Part shown: positions 23,341 to 36,924 of the stretch, piece after piece
Numbering within the stretch: the stretch's first letter is position 1
Layout of the letters: each line of letters starts with the position of its first letter
Position numbers and translations under genes: made by a program
Assembly (NCBI GenBank): GCA_018340805.1
Contig: JACMZG010001863.1
Coordinates: forward strand, 50,485,438-50,549,437
From: Microvelia longipes
Taxonomy: Eukaryota; Arthropoda; Insecta; Hemiptera; Veliidae
DNA: 64,000 nucleotides
Reading direction: 5' to 3'
Notes under the pieces: model-generated
Databases searched by the model: none
What the model was told of the DNA's origin: nothing
Seen by the model: only the letters and a program-made list of their open reading frames with translations

Positions 23341-24444
23341 ATTTTAGTTAATCAATCAATTGGATTATGAAACATGAATATAAAATATAAATATAGATAA
23401 ATTTCTGTGATGTAGGTTAAAATAATTTACTAATATTTTAAAGTACTATTCTATTTTTTTTATCTAACCGTTTGTAAAATGTAGTTTTATTAGCATAAAA
23501 CATAATAATTTAATAGATTATATTAAATTGTATTATTAAGGATGACATCTTAATTTTTAAGCCATTAGTGACCACCTTTATGCCAGAATGACAGCTTATT
23601 TATCATAAAAAGCAGCATTTTATTTTGAGTAATGAATTGTTAATGTCTATTTTATAATTCGTTTATTTAAAATAAAATGAAACCAAAAATAAGAGGCTAA
23701 AACTTTGAAACAATGTGACAGAGCAGAAATTAATGTTTGGCATGAAACAAAAAAATCGCTTCACTTGAGGAACTCACTGAGAAAAAATAACAGAATTTAA
23801 GAGAGAAAAAGACGAAAGGACAAATGACAGAGTGAAATAAAATTAATGGATTTTCGTTCTCCCTTCTTCTTCTACTTCGAGCCCCTTCAGAATTTTTATA
23901 CTTTTTTCACCACTTCTGTTTAGAAAAACGTTTTCTGTAAGAGGTGTGTATTTTTCTGTTACGCTCACTTTGAAAAAATAGAGAAAAAAAGGTGTCACAC
24001 TTTACAGAATAACCAGCCTTAAAGGGTGGCAGTTTTTCCTGCCCCAGAGAAAAAAAAGGGAAAGGTAAGGCTTTTATTTACTTAAAGCGTTAGAGTCAAC
24101 ACTGCCGAAGGATAGGGAAAAGGTTGCAAAAAAGGAAATTATCTGACACCTCAGAACGGACACCAGACCCCCGAGGTCATTTAACAATTTTTTTCCTTTA
24201 ATATTTTAATATTTTTTTAAGCTGCCAAAAAATTGTTCCTGAACAAATTTCTTCATTTAAAAGTTAGAACTTGTTTGCTCATTTATAATATTTTGTGAAT
24301 AAGTTATCTTACTATTTTAATTAAATATAAATTTAAAAATATCATTGGCATTCACCGAAAATTCGTTCATCAGTTATACATTTGACTGTTTTGAATGTCT
24401 TTTGACTTAAATTTAGACTTCTGTTTAGCTTTAGTGTATCAAAT

Positions 24445-24939
24445 AATCGTATTGCGCATACTGGGAAACGTATAATTTTATGAACGATCTACAATAAGTT
24501 CTTATCTTTCAAAAGTTTGAGATGGCGTGTATTTTTTTGTACGATTTCCGCTCAATTTTTGGTTTCAAATAGTCCTTCATATTGACTGTTATTTGAAAAA
24601 TATTAGTTGGACTTTAACCTAAAACTACTCAGCTATGAATACTAACAATTGCTACTTGCATACTAAGTTTCATTAAAATCGGCCCATGTTTATGGCAGTT
24701 ATCGTGACACGTACGTGTCACGGTGTTATCGTAAAAACGTGTACTGTGACGTACGTGTCACGATGTTATCGTAAAAATCGTACGAGTCACGATAACTGCC
24801 GTAAACATTGACCGATTTTAATGAAACTTAGTATACGAGTAGCAATTGTTAGTATTCATAGCTGTATAGTTTTTTCAAAGTCCAACCAATATTTTTGAAA
24901 TAGCAGCCAAACAAAAATTGTGCGAAAAAATCGTATTGC
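24445..24939. mobile_element. large palindromic foldback element
   Basis: Arms at about 24529-24714 and 24770-24935 pair over most of their length: AGCTATGAATACTAACAATT / AATTGTTAGTATTCATAGCT, ACTAAGTTTCATTAAAATCG / CGATTTTAATGAAACTTAGT, GGCAGTTATCGTGAC / GTCACGATAACTGCC. The 11-mer AATCGTATTGC occurs at 24445-24455 and 24929-24939, a candidate target-site duplication, although the right copy overlaps the edge of the arm. The centre holds the perfect palindrome CGTGACACGTACGTGTCACG (24703-24722) and a 39-bp tandem duplication of ACGTACGTGTCACG-TGTTATCGTAAAAA. No open frame. Confidence 0.75.
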
Positions 24940-25459
24940 ATAACGTTTTAAAGCTTTTGCAGTTAAAAAATAAATAAATATAACATGTATAAAATAATCA
25001 AAATAACCGGTAATTTTAAAATGACAATTTTAAAACCTATATGGCGGACAATATTTTAGTTGATTCTGAAGTGAGTTTCTGATGCGACGCAATACTAATT
25101 TTGCTTACAAGAAAAAAAATTGTATTAAACCTTTAAAATGTTAATGTAAAGGATAGCTTTACTGCAGATGTTTCAAATTACTGCCTAAAATTGTTTGATA
25201 TAGTAAATTATTTTGACACGTCTGCTAATAAAATGTGTGAAAAGAAATATTTTGACAGTTTCTTATTACATTAATAGGCTTGTAAGATGAACTGTCTTGA
25301 GATTAAATGGATAGGAAGGTAGTCTATTGTAATCTCACAAAGCCGTCATAACACCTTTCAAGGATTATACCTTTTTTAACAGTTACTAAATACCTGGTTA
25401 TTTTCTTTATCTTTCTGGTCTGTTATGGGAAAGTAATGTTATTTTCTCCACATATGATT

Positions 25460-25510
25460 ATATTTGACACAGCCAGCTTTTAATCTCATCAGCTCATCAG
25501 TGCTTTACCA
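25460..25510 (-). mobile_element. fragment of the 15744/15996 foldback family
   Basis: TTTGACACAGCCAGCTTTTAATCTC, then CATCAGCTCATCAGTGC, matches the left arm of the elements at 15744 and 15996. No second arm is present. Confidence 0.55.
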
Positions 25511-25788
25511 CCTAAGTTAACCTAAATTAAATAATACTCAAAACAGGTAAATAAAAAGTAATTATAAACTCCGTAATATAATTAGAATTAATTAATTGAT
25601 TATCTATTAAACCTTGGTGGCATCATTTTATTAAAACATAATGAAATAAATTGTATTTTATGCTTAAATTTAATTAAATTAAAATCAATAAATTTAAATT
25701 AGTAAAATTAAAAATGTTTTGTTAGTGTAGATAATACCAGGTACCTTAATACTGATGTTATTAATTTACAATGTTTTAATTGAAAAAT

Positions 25789-25860
25789 AAGCTACTGACA
25801 ATAGCTGATCGAATCAAAGCTGAATCAGGTATTGTCGGTAGCTGATTCTTTAACTTGGGG
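25789..25860 (+). mobile_element. short remnant of the 17574 foldback family
   Basis: GCTACTGACAATAGCTGAT and its partner GTATTGTCGGTAGCTGATTC form a short inverted repeat around about 20 bp. The right end continues TTTAACTTGGGGTAAATTTA, like the family tail. The interior, including the hammerhead-like motif, is gone. Confidence 0.55.
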
Positions 25861-25869
25861 TAAATTTAA

Positions 25870-26890
25870 CTTCTTTGTGACAATGTTTTTACTATTTTGA
25901 GATTTGGTTACTAATATTAACTGAATCCTAAAAGCAGATAAATCCTTAAAGTCTGTATCGGAAATGTCACTGTCATTCAGTGTTAATCTGTTTAATTGTA
26001 AAATATTTAATACATCAGTCTTTCTTCTGATTTTCAAGTTATTAGTTCATTTTCTTATAGTCTGGAAACACAAAGTTCTTCCGAGTTTAATATTGGAAAG
26101 ATCGTTTTTAAAACTTCAGAAAATATAAACCTATGATTTTAATAATTAATAATAATAATTATTATTTATGATTTTAATAATTTTTATAGCTGTTTCTAAA
26201 CAAATATGATACACAGTTTTCCGTTATGTTTTTTGTTTTAAAAAATATAGTTTTCTGATGAAAATTTGCTTTAAATAAATTTACTCTGTTGATACAAATT
26301 ATGCCAGATGATGTCTACTTTTAGATTTTATGTATAATATCAAGGACGTAGGAAATGAGAGAGGATTCTGGGTCCAATTACCACCTGTTATGGCAAAATA
26401 AAACTGATGAAAATACATTTTATCAATATTTTAAACTGATTATTAACACGATTAATTATTTTTTTTACTCCTATGAGTTATGTCTCATTTATTATTAATT
26501 AAAATCTATCTATTTATTAATTTTAGACAAGGAACAGATTATATTTATGCTAAGCCTGCTAATGGGTACCTTATAATAAATTAATAATGATTAATTTCCA
26601 AAATAATAATTAAAAAAATTATAAAATACTAATTATTAACCACTACTAGTTACAGTTTCAGAATAATCTTTTAATTTTAAAAATATGTTAATAAAATAGA
26701 AAAAAAAACATATTTAATGTTCTGTTTTGTAATGTAATAAAACTACAAAACTACATTTTTTGTTTCGTAAATATAACTTGAAATCAAGTTGTAAATATTT
26801 TATTTGAGTTTCCTTGATATTTTATTGTATTATTGTATTTTTCTTTATTAAACTAAATTTGTACGTATTAACTAATATTTTACATTAATA
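25870..26890. other. AT-rich non-coding DNA
   Basis: No supported gene. The minus-strand 70-codon frame at 25825-26037 overlaps the transposon remnant upstream and has no known motif. Confidence 0.5.
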
Positions 26891-26899
26891 TTTGCAATT

Positions 26900-26975
26900 C
26901 TTTGCTGTACTCTTATTTTAATATTATTTTGTATTTTTGGTTTTGGGCCTACGGGTCTCTAAATAAATGAATAAA
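26900..26975 (+). mobile_element. possible LINE 3' end
   Basis: The string TTGGGCCTACGGGTCTCTAA followed by ATAAATGAATAAAA resembles the 3' ends of many invertebrate non-LTR retrotransposons (a GGGCC-like hairpin with AATAAA repeats). No reverse transcriptase frame lies upstream, so at most it is a severely 5'-truncated copy. Confidence 0.3.
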
Positions 26976-26984
26976 AATACTTCA

Positions 26985-29318
26985 CATCAAATATGTCATG
27001 TTATAAATCATTATATGACAATTAATCATGTTTGCAAACTAATTTGGAGATTACTTATCACAATGATAATATTCAGGGTATTATGCTAATTCTACTTACT
27101 GACAAAATTAGGGGACGATTGCATTTGACATTGAGTAGAGGACACTTTCCAACAATAGACACGTCTGCTGCATTGAATTTTAAGAGATAATTTATTAAAA
27201 TTAACCTTTACTGTCATGATTCAAATCAAGCATAAGTGATGAAATTTAAACTTAATGTGATAAATATGAATACAAATATTAATTTTGGATTCATTACTTT
27301 TTTAAATGCATTTTAGAACACTTACCGATTGGTACTAGAAAGCACTTATTATCCTTTTGGATACTTTTCTTATAAAAGTAAGAAAGTTTAGTATTATTAA
27401 TTAAGTTCTTCTGGCTATTCATTTGAGCATATTCAATTAATAAAAGGTGGGATAGTCTTTTATGTAATTAATAATAATATAAATAAATAAAATAAAAAAA
27501 ACTATTTTTATTTGCTAATAGAAAAAAAAATATAAAATAGCTTGAGGTCAAATATATTTAATAAAATACATCAAATAATTAAAATATACCTAACAATGCA
27601 TAATATGGTAGCTTTCTAATCTGATTTTGTTTTCATACCATAGAGACTTTAAGGGTTGAATCCCGTGTTTAATCCCGTTCACACGACAACAGCCGGCAAA
27701 AGCAAAAACAAAAAATCGATATTAGTACAGTTTAAGTAAATATCTTATTTATTATTTTAACCTATAATAAAACAACAATTTTTACTATATTAAATTATTT
27801 ATCTTAATTTAAGTGGTATCATTTCTGTAAAATTTATTCATGTAGTTATTTTTCTGATTTCTTCAGTTATACATTGTTTTTCTTGTATTTCGTTGAAAGT
27901 ATAAAGTTTAAGAGCATAAAATAAAGTAAAAAGAATGAATAATTAAACGTGTAAAGTAAGATAAACTGAAGTTAGTTTTTTTCGTTTGCTTTTAACTTGT
28001 CCGGCAGTATTTCTTTCCTTCCTTGACTATCCCTTCTCTCTTCCTCTTTCCTAAGCATTCTAGTGTTTTGTCACCAGCTTAACAACTCTTAAAAATACCT
28101 TTTCCTTAGCAAAATAAAAAAGGAGAGAAATGTATAAATTACTTTGTACTTTTAAAATATCTGCAAAAACTAAAGAGTAAACAAAAAACAACTTTAAATT
28201 AAAACTTGTTTGTTTTTTTATCTAATTAACAGTTTAAAGTGTGAGGTAAAAAAGAAATTAATTAAACAGTAGCAGTTGCTGCTTAGATGACGATGGGTAT
28301 CAAAACATTTTACATTAAGCATATTATAAAATAAAACGTTTATTCTTTCTTAAATAGTAGAAAACCAGCAAGATAATATGTAAAAAAAAAGCAGCATAAC
28401 TTGCTCAAAACAGCAGTGGATTCGACCAAAAATTTGAGTCCAAAACAAATGTTTTAAAAGACTTTTCTTATAAACCTTTCTTTAGGTTCCTTAATATAGA
28501 TTTAATCTGTGTTAAACTGCTTAGCGTGAAAGTAAAGCTGCTGTGCACCAAGTTCTAGAAGGATAATTCGATTTGATATGAAGGATCAAATCTTTAATTC
28601 AGGCTTGTTGTTTATCATTTTTGATATTTGCATGGAGGTTATATGTGTTGTTACACTATGTTCTTATAATATGTTCAGCATAAAAATATAGAGCTAATAA
28701 AAAAATGTTATTTTTTGATTTATCGGTAAATACGACAGATTTAGTAAATTTGTTATTTTTTACTTTAATATATTTTATAATTAACAATATTTTGTCTGAT
28801 AGCCAACATAACATAAACATATATAACGAGCATGATTCGAAGACTTGATCCGTCGACCGACACGACCGGTTGACGTGACGGATGGTTGGACAGGGTGCTT
28901 ATAAGTGCCATAAGCACTTATTATTATTATTCTTATTACTTCACAAAAGCTTTATTTTGACTATCGTTTTTCGAGTTAGTTGAATAAGTAAATGGCTGAA
29001 CTTAATAATAATAAGATAAGACATTTTCTTAAGTAAATGTTTACAAAAACAATTTTCACCTTGGGCTTAATTATTCCGATCTTTACGTTTTAAGGCAGTT
29101 TTATCTGGCTGTTATTCTCATATGCTTAAATTGTCTTTCCAGAAATTGGATTTGCGCGGTTATTTTACTGCGAAGTGTTTTAATTTTGTTTGTGTGTAGA
29201 GTTTTGTTCGCTTTAGAGCCTCTTTCCTTCTTCTCTTGCCTTTAATGATTATTGCTTCTGCATTAATATTGTTTCAGTGTTGCCCTACCACGGCTTTTGT
29301 TTTAATTATTGTTAAAGC
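26985..29318. other. AT-rich non-coding DNA
   Basis: No gene recognised. At 28840-28890 there is a GC-richer string (CGACCGACACGACCGGTTGA), and at 28898-28920 a hairpin GTGCTTAT / ATAAGCAC. Confidence 0.5.
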
Positions 29319-29600
29319 CATATAGGATATTTTTATACTAGAGAGGGCCTTTCGATTAAATTTTGACACATCAGAAATACGTTCGATAATTATAAAAAAA
29401 TTAACAGTACAAAAGTACATTGGGTTGTATAATATAACCTTTATTATAAAAAAAACAATGTGTGACAGCGATTGATTTATTATTACCTCAAAACACTGTT
29501 TTAGGTTACACAGACCCCTAAAAGCCCTCAAAAGACATTTCAAGTTGATGGATGTATTAGGGCAGGTTATGTCCTCCTCTAGTAATAATATATCTCTATG
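29319..29600 (-). mobile_element. MITE of the 'catagagatat' family, copy 2
   Basis: Begins CATATAGGATATTTTTATACTAGAG and ends TAATAATATATCTCTATG, matching the ends of the copy at 60591-60915 in inverse orientation. Internally it shares GGTTACACAGACCCCTAAAAG and the CTCAAAAGACAT region with 12008-12325. A 119-codon minus-strand frame overlaps it and is not conserved in the other copies, so it is incidental. Confidence 0.7.
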
Positions 29601-29639
29601 TTTTTTGTAAGTTCCGCGAAATTTTGTAACCACTGCCTA

Positions 29640-32600
29640 CGAACTTAAGTAAGTTCGATATCTGTTGGTCGGTTTCTATAAAGAAACAAATCTCTGAACG
29701 TCATGGGGGATAAAGTAATGCTATCAATATTTTTTTTTTTTAAATTTACTTGTAAAGTAAAGAAGAAAAACGCAGTCTAATTTTAGCAAATATTCATTAA
29801 AAACATTTTGCATTTATATCAAACCTTAATAAAATTCATAACAAAATTACAGTGAAAAATATTATTAAGAAAAAAATATTCAGACTCATTCTAGAGTGAA
29901 ATCAAAACACCGCATTACCTTACTAACAGATTAAAATATCGTTTTATTTCCAGTTGTTTTCATTGTTAAAATGTTTCTTTATTTTTTTACAAATTAAAAT
30001 TTGGTTTAAAACTGTTTTAATTTCTTGAGCTTTCTTTTCAATAATAATAATAAAAAGAAAACTAATAAGCTAAAAATGTCTGATTGATTTATGACGATAG
30101 TTTTATACTCGTAATTCTTTTGTTGTTTACAAAAACTCCCAGTAAGGGATTAGGCCTTCTAAGAAATCAGGTTAGAACTTGTGTTATGCGAATTATATCA
30201 GGAATTAATTTTTATAGAAATACCTACATTTTCTTAGAAAAGTTTTATTACTTTTAACATAACCTCTCTAATCCCATTATTATTGTTTGTGATTTATGGA
30301 TTATCTATAAAATAATGTCGTTTCGTGTTGTGCACTGTTTAAGAATTCAACCGAACCTGGGTGTTTGAGTTTCTCGTATTGCCAGTTAGAGTTAACACTC
30401 GCTGCTCGGTTCACGTCAGTCGCTTCACTTTTCAACTAAGTTGTTACATTTTGAGGTTTGTTATTTATTTCTTTATTGTCTAGTAGTAATAAACAAAGTA
30501 AATAAATCTAATTTTATGTATTAATAAAAATTCTTACTTTTTGTCGGTTATTAAAGAAAATTATCAGTTATGCAAAATCGCATCTTTTAAACATTTGGAA
30601 TAACATACATTTGATTGTTATTTTTTAATTGAATCGCATTTTGTATTATTTAAGCAAAACATTACTTTTACTGTGTATCAAAAAAACCTTAAACATTTCT
30701 TAATTCTATGTTTACTTTGCGCAGTGCATAGTACCTACATATTAACAATAGTCTACAGTAGTATCTTTTGTCTTTCCACAACAAACGACTTTTTTGTGGA
30801 AAGACGAAGACTTTCTTGCTTTTAGTAGACTTTCTTGCTACTATTCTCAGTTACAGTTTTTTATAAAAAAAAATTACGACGAATGTAATCTTAATGCACT
30901 GGGAGGTTAGATGTAGACTTATCAAGACATTTTAAAACTTTCAAGTCTCGAAATTGTATATTTGATAATTGATACGTATATAATTGAGCGAATCAATTTG
31001 AAAGAGTGTGTGTGCGCTTGCGTGTTTTGTGTCGAAAGTTTTTGTCTAATTTTTAGTACCATTTATCCATGCTGATCTACCACTTCCATTGTAGCTTTAA
31101 AATTCAGTTAAAATCCGCTTAAATCTTTCTCTTATCTGTAAAGCCGGATTGAAAGATTGATTTCTATCGAGGGTATTTAGCTTTTTATAAGATTGAATGA
31201 TCTAAGCAGATTTGAAAAAGTAGTTTAATCATGTGAACTGGGATGGAAACAAGTCTAGGTTATGTTATAAAATAACAACTTGCAACTTCAGCTTAATAAA
31301 GTGTTTTGAAGTGCAATGTATAGTAAAGATAATAGTTTTTATTAAAACAAAACTCCTCATAGTAAATTCAAACTATAATAGTTACTAAGTGTTCTTATAG
31401 TTTGTTTTAAATGTGAAAATCTACATCTAAACTAAATTTACCTCTATGCTTTAACACTTCTTGACTATTCTTCTTTGGTCTTTTGACTTCTTTATGTTTC
31501 ACTCAAATAGTTCTGTTATGTAGTAATGCTTGATAATTAATAGGGCATTCTTTTTTCCCCAAATCCTAAATTAGGCTTTTGGTTCCTACTAGATTTTTTG
31601 GGATCCGACGATACTGATATATGGGTATTTTATAAAACAAAGTGAGTATGTTGTGTTTCTTATCGCGATTCTGCCACCTGTAATTACAGGCGACAGCCAA
31701 CGAAGGTTAGTATTACTATATTATCTATCTGTAACGAAATACTGCTATTAAATTATTGGGTTTTAGAATAGATATGTTACCAAAAAGATTAAGACAGAAA
31801 TGAGTTATGTTGAAGTACACAAACAACCGCTTCAACTGGCTAAGTAAAGCAGAGTAACCTTACTGTAACCTTTTTTTTCCAATTAGCGTTCTTTTTCAAC
31901 ATGTGGCCTTTCATTTTTTTTAATCTTTTAAATTAATAAAAAATTAATTTTAAATTAAATTGTGTTTAATTTCTACAAGTTAAAAATGAGTTACAGTTAT
32001 GAAACGTAAAAAATACGTATGAATGTCTTTTATCTTAAAATAAGTTAAGGCTTATCTGTTTCTGTTGTATAAATGTACTATACTATATAAAAGTATAAAA
32101 TGTATGATACTCATATTTATGTATGAATATCCTTTTCGTACTCTTATCAGATTTTAAAATTTATATTCTACTATAGTCAGAGATTAAGGTATAATAATTA
32201 TATACATACTAGGTATAATTTTCTCCTACAGGTATAATTTTGGTTTGTTATTGTATTTAATAATTTGGTTTAAATTTGTACCAACTGTACGTATTTAAAT
32301 TTCCCTTTCATTTTGAACAATTTTGATATTTCTTCGCTAAGGATATACGTTTTTTTCTGTAGCCTTTCTATTTTGCATTAGCGTTTGTTACTATACACAT
32401 ATTTGTAGTCCATTATTCATATAACCTTATCAATAGTAATAACTCTTGAAAGTAAAAACAAAAAATCTTGTAAGATAATTGTTTGATAACGTTACGTTCA
32501 CATATTTTCATGTTTACGTGCTCTTATTCTGAGTAACCAGATTAAGTAAGAGTACTTTGTTTCCTATATTTGTAATATATACTTTTTGTTTTATCCTTTT

Positions 32601-32940
32601 TTTTAAAAAAAATATTTGCCGATATTTGCTTTAGGTTTTTTTGTGTTATCGGTCTCCAATTATCTAATATAGTTGTTATTATAGTTTGTTACAGTTATAC
32701 TGTAGAAAGGATAATATGCGAAAGTAATTTAGTTGAAGTAGGTTGAAACCTGCCTTGTCGTATCCATCCAATCTCCGGACATTGTAAGTTATTTTGGAAA
32801 GGAATAAGATGCATCTTTCAAAAATATACTTCCATACTGTTCCGAAGTATATAGGATATAAGGATTAAAAATCTTCCGCTATATAAATAAGTTGGGTTGT
32901 TGAAGGATGGCTTGGATCGTGATAGCGTGGTGTACGAGTT
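29640..32940. other. AT-rich non-coding DNA
   Basis: I found no gene. A short hairpin, GTCTTTCCACA / TGTGGAAAGAC, sits near 30770-30805 beside a duplicated string, AGACTTTCTTGCT. Confidence 0.5.
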
Positions 32941-32944
32941 CGTG

Positions 32945-33015
32945 AGCCTGAGGGCAATCGCCTCCAGCTAAGGTTAATATACAGGTGAACCTTAGCTTAT
33001 TCCGCCCTCAAGGCT
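32945..33015. repeat. strong imperfect inverted repeat
   Basis: AGCTAAGGTT (32966-32975) pairs perfectly with AACCTTAGCT (32988-32997) across a 12-base loop. An outer stem, AGCC-TGAGGGC (32945-32955) / GCCCTCAAGGCT (33004-33015), pairs with a one-base bulge. GC is well above the surroundings, and the GC-rich sequence continues upstream from about 32900. It may be a foldback remnant or a structured RNA; I could not match it to a known family. Confidence 0.6.
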
Positions 33016-33019
33016 ATTA

Positions 33020-33705
33020 ATTTAGCCTCTTAAGAAGTTAGGATGAAAAGATCCCAATCCGTAAAGTCTTTTAGGATGTTGAATAGACTCAGTTTTATAC
33101 CTGATCACTGATTACATAGGTTCTCTCTTACATTTTTTAAACTTTAACATCAGTTGTTAAATCTTTTTTCTAATTCGTTCTTATTATCGATTTTTTAACT
33201 TTCTCACCGTATAGAATCAAGTTAAAAGGATTTAGAAGATTAATTGACTTATACGTATTGCACGTAAATTAATTTTATTCAATGTATAATTGTGTACCTT
33301 TCTACTTCTGATTAAAAAATAATTGAAAACCTTCGATAACCTCTTAATGATACTGGATTAACATTTTGAACTGAGTTAAAAACGAATAAAATAATGTTTG
33401 TATTTCTTGTTTAAATAAAACTTTTTCTTTAATTTACTTGCCAGATTTTTTTAGCGAATTTCTTAAGAAAAAATGAGCTTGGAGGTTGGGGTCATGGAAA
33501 GGGTGATGAGATTATTTTGAAGGAGGCAGGGACTCGCTGATTAGTTTAAATCATTAAAATGCAGCTAATTCCTGAAAAAAAGTAGATGTTTCATGAAATA
33601 ATGCGTCATTTTAGTTAAATTATATAAATTACTTGCATTAACTATTATATAAATCATATACACAATTATGATATTATATAAATTATGTATTGACTATTTT
33701 ATAAC
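33020..33705. other. AT-rich non-coding DNA
   Basis: No gene or repeat boundary recognised. Confidence 0.5.
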
Positions 33706-33709
33706 ACAC

Positions 33710-33856
33710 GGTTATAATCAGTTGACAGCGAGGGAAAATAATGTGTGGGAGCCAGCGAGGAAAGTCCCTAGATGTTAAACCACGCCCACAATTTTATATC
33801 AGGCCAACCTCAAAACAATATTTTTAGCATTCTCACGCTGTCAACTGATTATAACC
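33710..33856. mobile_element. 147-bp MITE with perfect 21-bp terminal inverted repeats
   Basis: GGTTATAATCAGTTGACAGC-G at 33710-33730 is the exact complement of 33836-33856. The interior is not palindromic and is relatively GC-rich (GGGAGCCAGCGAGGAAAGTC, AACCACGCCCAC). The perfect ends suggest a recent insertion, yet the flanks (ACACAC and TGGCGC) show no obvious target duplication. No transposase. I cannot assign a superfamily from this alone. Confidence 0.85.
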
Positions 33857-34068
33857 TGGCGCAATGCTATAGATTATTCATATATTTTATACAATAAGGA
33901 AAGTGAATTGTTTAAACCATGTAAATATTTTAATGATACTTTTAGCGAATTTTCATAATGAAAATGACGCTTATGAGGTTGTTCGGATGACGGAAGTTGA
34001 GGGTGGGAGTGGGTGGAATCGGTTCCTATTGGCTTCCTGATAACAAAAATATATGTCCGAAAAAAGTT

Positions 34069-34960
<892 letters not shown>

Positions 34961-34989
34961 TTTCATACCCTTTATACAAGGTTACTTTA

Positions 34990-35190
34990 ACAGTTGCAAC
35001 GTGTGGATTTTTTCCTCACAAAATCAAATTTGTGAGAAAGCCTCTCAGGCCCGCGAAGCGGGCCTGTGAAACGAAGCTGTGAAAATTCGCTAAATACGTG
35101 GCAAAATGCCATGTAACAAGAAACGATAGTGAAACCATACATTAATACAAAACAACAACAATGTGGCCGCGAAGCGCCGAGGCCCGTATT
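34990..35190 (+). repeat. GC-palindrome repeat family, copy 1
   Basis: Contains CAGGCCCGC-GAA-GCGGGCCTG (35046-35066), a perfect 9-bp stem with a three-base loop, preceded by CTCACAAAATCAAATTTGTGAG (about 35015-35036). After GTGGCAAAATGCCATG it ends with AATGTGGCCGCGAAGCGCCG. An inverted relative lies at 48085-48225. GC is far above the local background. Non-coding and unassigned. Confidence 0.65.
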
Positions 35191-35199
35191 TATTACTTC

Positions 35200-36688
35200 A
35201 GTTGCTGTTTGAAAGTGATTCAGCGTAAAAATTAAAGTACTATTTCTAAAATTTCGTTACAGACCACCGCCGAACTTTTCCTCAGATTTTTTTTTAGATT
35301 TTTGATTTTTCCTTCCTGGCCAACATTTTGATGTACTATTAATTTATGATTATTATGAGGTTATTACTGATTTTTCTATTCAATCAAAAAGGTTTTTACA
35401 ATGTTAACTATTAGATGTAACTTAAGGAATAAACTAAATTATATATTTTTTAAACATTTTAATAAATATATATTAGGTATTTAAAGCTCTTCTTGTTTAT
35501 TATTTCATTTATGTTGGTTGCATGGCAATAAAAGGTTTTTGATTGCGAAATTTTTGACGTTAATTTAAAATGTCTTGTTACATTTTATTTGAAATAGTTT
35601 AATTAAAATCAATAATGAAATAGTTAAAAACTTTACTTTATTTCTAGAAAAGGTCGATATCGTGAAGTGTAAAAAAAATTTACGTTTAATAAATGAAATG
35701 TTATAATACTAATATTAATTAAAAAGAAATATTAAAAAGTAGGTCGATACTGAGGGATGTATTTGTGAGATGATTAAGATTCGTGTCCTTGAATGTTTTG
35801 AAGATGTTTCACTGATGAGAATCTCTTGATCTAGATGAGTATCTTGGTTTGTTCCATCTTGTGTCCCCAAGTCGTGTAAGAGCCTACAAGTGGTTATTGT
35901 TGTAAAAAGAAGTTTTTGTTAGTGCTATTGAAGGGTGTTGAGTATAGTGTCGTTTGTGTATCGTGTATTTCCCTGTATATACTTACTATATATCAGTGTT
36001 GTAGGTTTGTAAAGAAGGCCACTTCATCTCTTTGTATATTCTTAGCCTAGTTCTTTGAGGAAGGTACTTCTAAAACCCACTACTTGGATGAATAAGGTCT
36101 TACTTTTTCCCCTTCGTGTTTTTCTCTTATTATTTAGTCAAAACCTGGGAGGACTAAACTTTAAATGTTCTTTTCACATTTTTTCTGATGTTTTTTCCTT
36201 AATTTACATTTATGTAGTATTAGTTGTTTGAGGATAATTTGAAAAAAAATAGTTTAGGTTTTAAGCAGTTTTATTCATCTAATTATGTTATCATTTCATT
36301 TTATTCTAATTAAAGAGAAAGGTAAATGTTCAGTATAATTTACAAATATACATGGTTTCCTGAATCTCGTATTTCTAACATTAGATTTCTAAACGCTCTA
36401 AATTTTAATGAAGTGAATTTTAATTACCTGCCGATTTTCCTAATGACTCGAATATTTTACGATACCAGTCACTAAATTGTCATAGGCTGTAGTCAATAAT
36501 GGAAGTAACTGCAAATCAAATTCGTTTTTTAAATTTTTCCTGCTGTGCTTGAAAATTTCAGTTTTCTTTACTTGTAGTTGGGTATAATTATTAACGTAAT
36601 TCTAATATTTTTGACAAAACCCAAATTATTTACGGATAATTGGACAATGAACGCTATTTTATATTATTAGAGGAGCATAGGTATAGCT
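35200..36688. other. AT-rich non-coding DNA
   Basis: No gene or repeat boundary recognised. Confidence 0.5.
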
Positions 36689-36924
36689 TAGTCCTAATAA
36701 TGAATAAAAACAGAACAGTTTTTGTATCTCCACAAATTATTATATTTGAATAACAGAGCCGGTTTTCAACCGATAACGGTCATTATCTGTGCATTGATGA
36801 TGACCGTTAACGGTTGAAAGCCGGGTTTATTATTCAAATATTGTAATATGTGGAGAGACAAAAGTTCTGTTTTTATTCATTATTACGGCACTCCACGGCT
36901 TAATTCACCATATAGTCCTAATAA
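36689..36924. mobile_element. foldback element with exact 12-bp target duplication
   Basis: TAGTCCTAATAA occurs at 36689-36700 and 36913-36924. Between them are inverted arms (AATGAATAAAAACAGAAC ... GTTCTGTTTTTATTCATT), then ATTTGAATAA and the GC-richer AACCGATAACGGT / ACCGTTAACGGTT. The right arm on the plus strand reads TTGATGATG-ACCGTTAACGGT-TGAAA-GCCGGGT, a variant of the hammerhead-like motif; the left arm has a mutated inverse. A non-palindromic tail, CGGCACTCCACGGCTTAATT-CACC, lies between the right arm and the duplication. No coding capacity. Confidence 0.82.

Noticed and set aside
27640..27700. Possible tRNA T-arm (GGGTTGAATCCCGTG)
   Set aside because: No A box, anticodon arm or acceptor pairing upstream.
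29274..29633. 119-codon minus-strand open frame
   Set aside because: It is almost entirely inside a MITE, and the other copies do not keep the frame.
32893..32955. tRNA-SINE-like A and B boxes (GATAGCGTGG; GAGTTCGTGAGCCTG)
   Set aside because: The boxes are nearly adjacent instead of 30-40 bases apart and no tRNA fold is possible.
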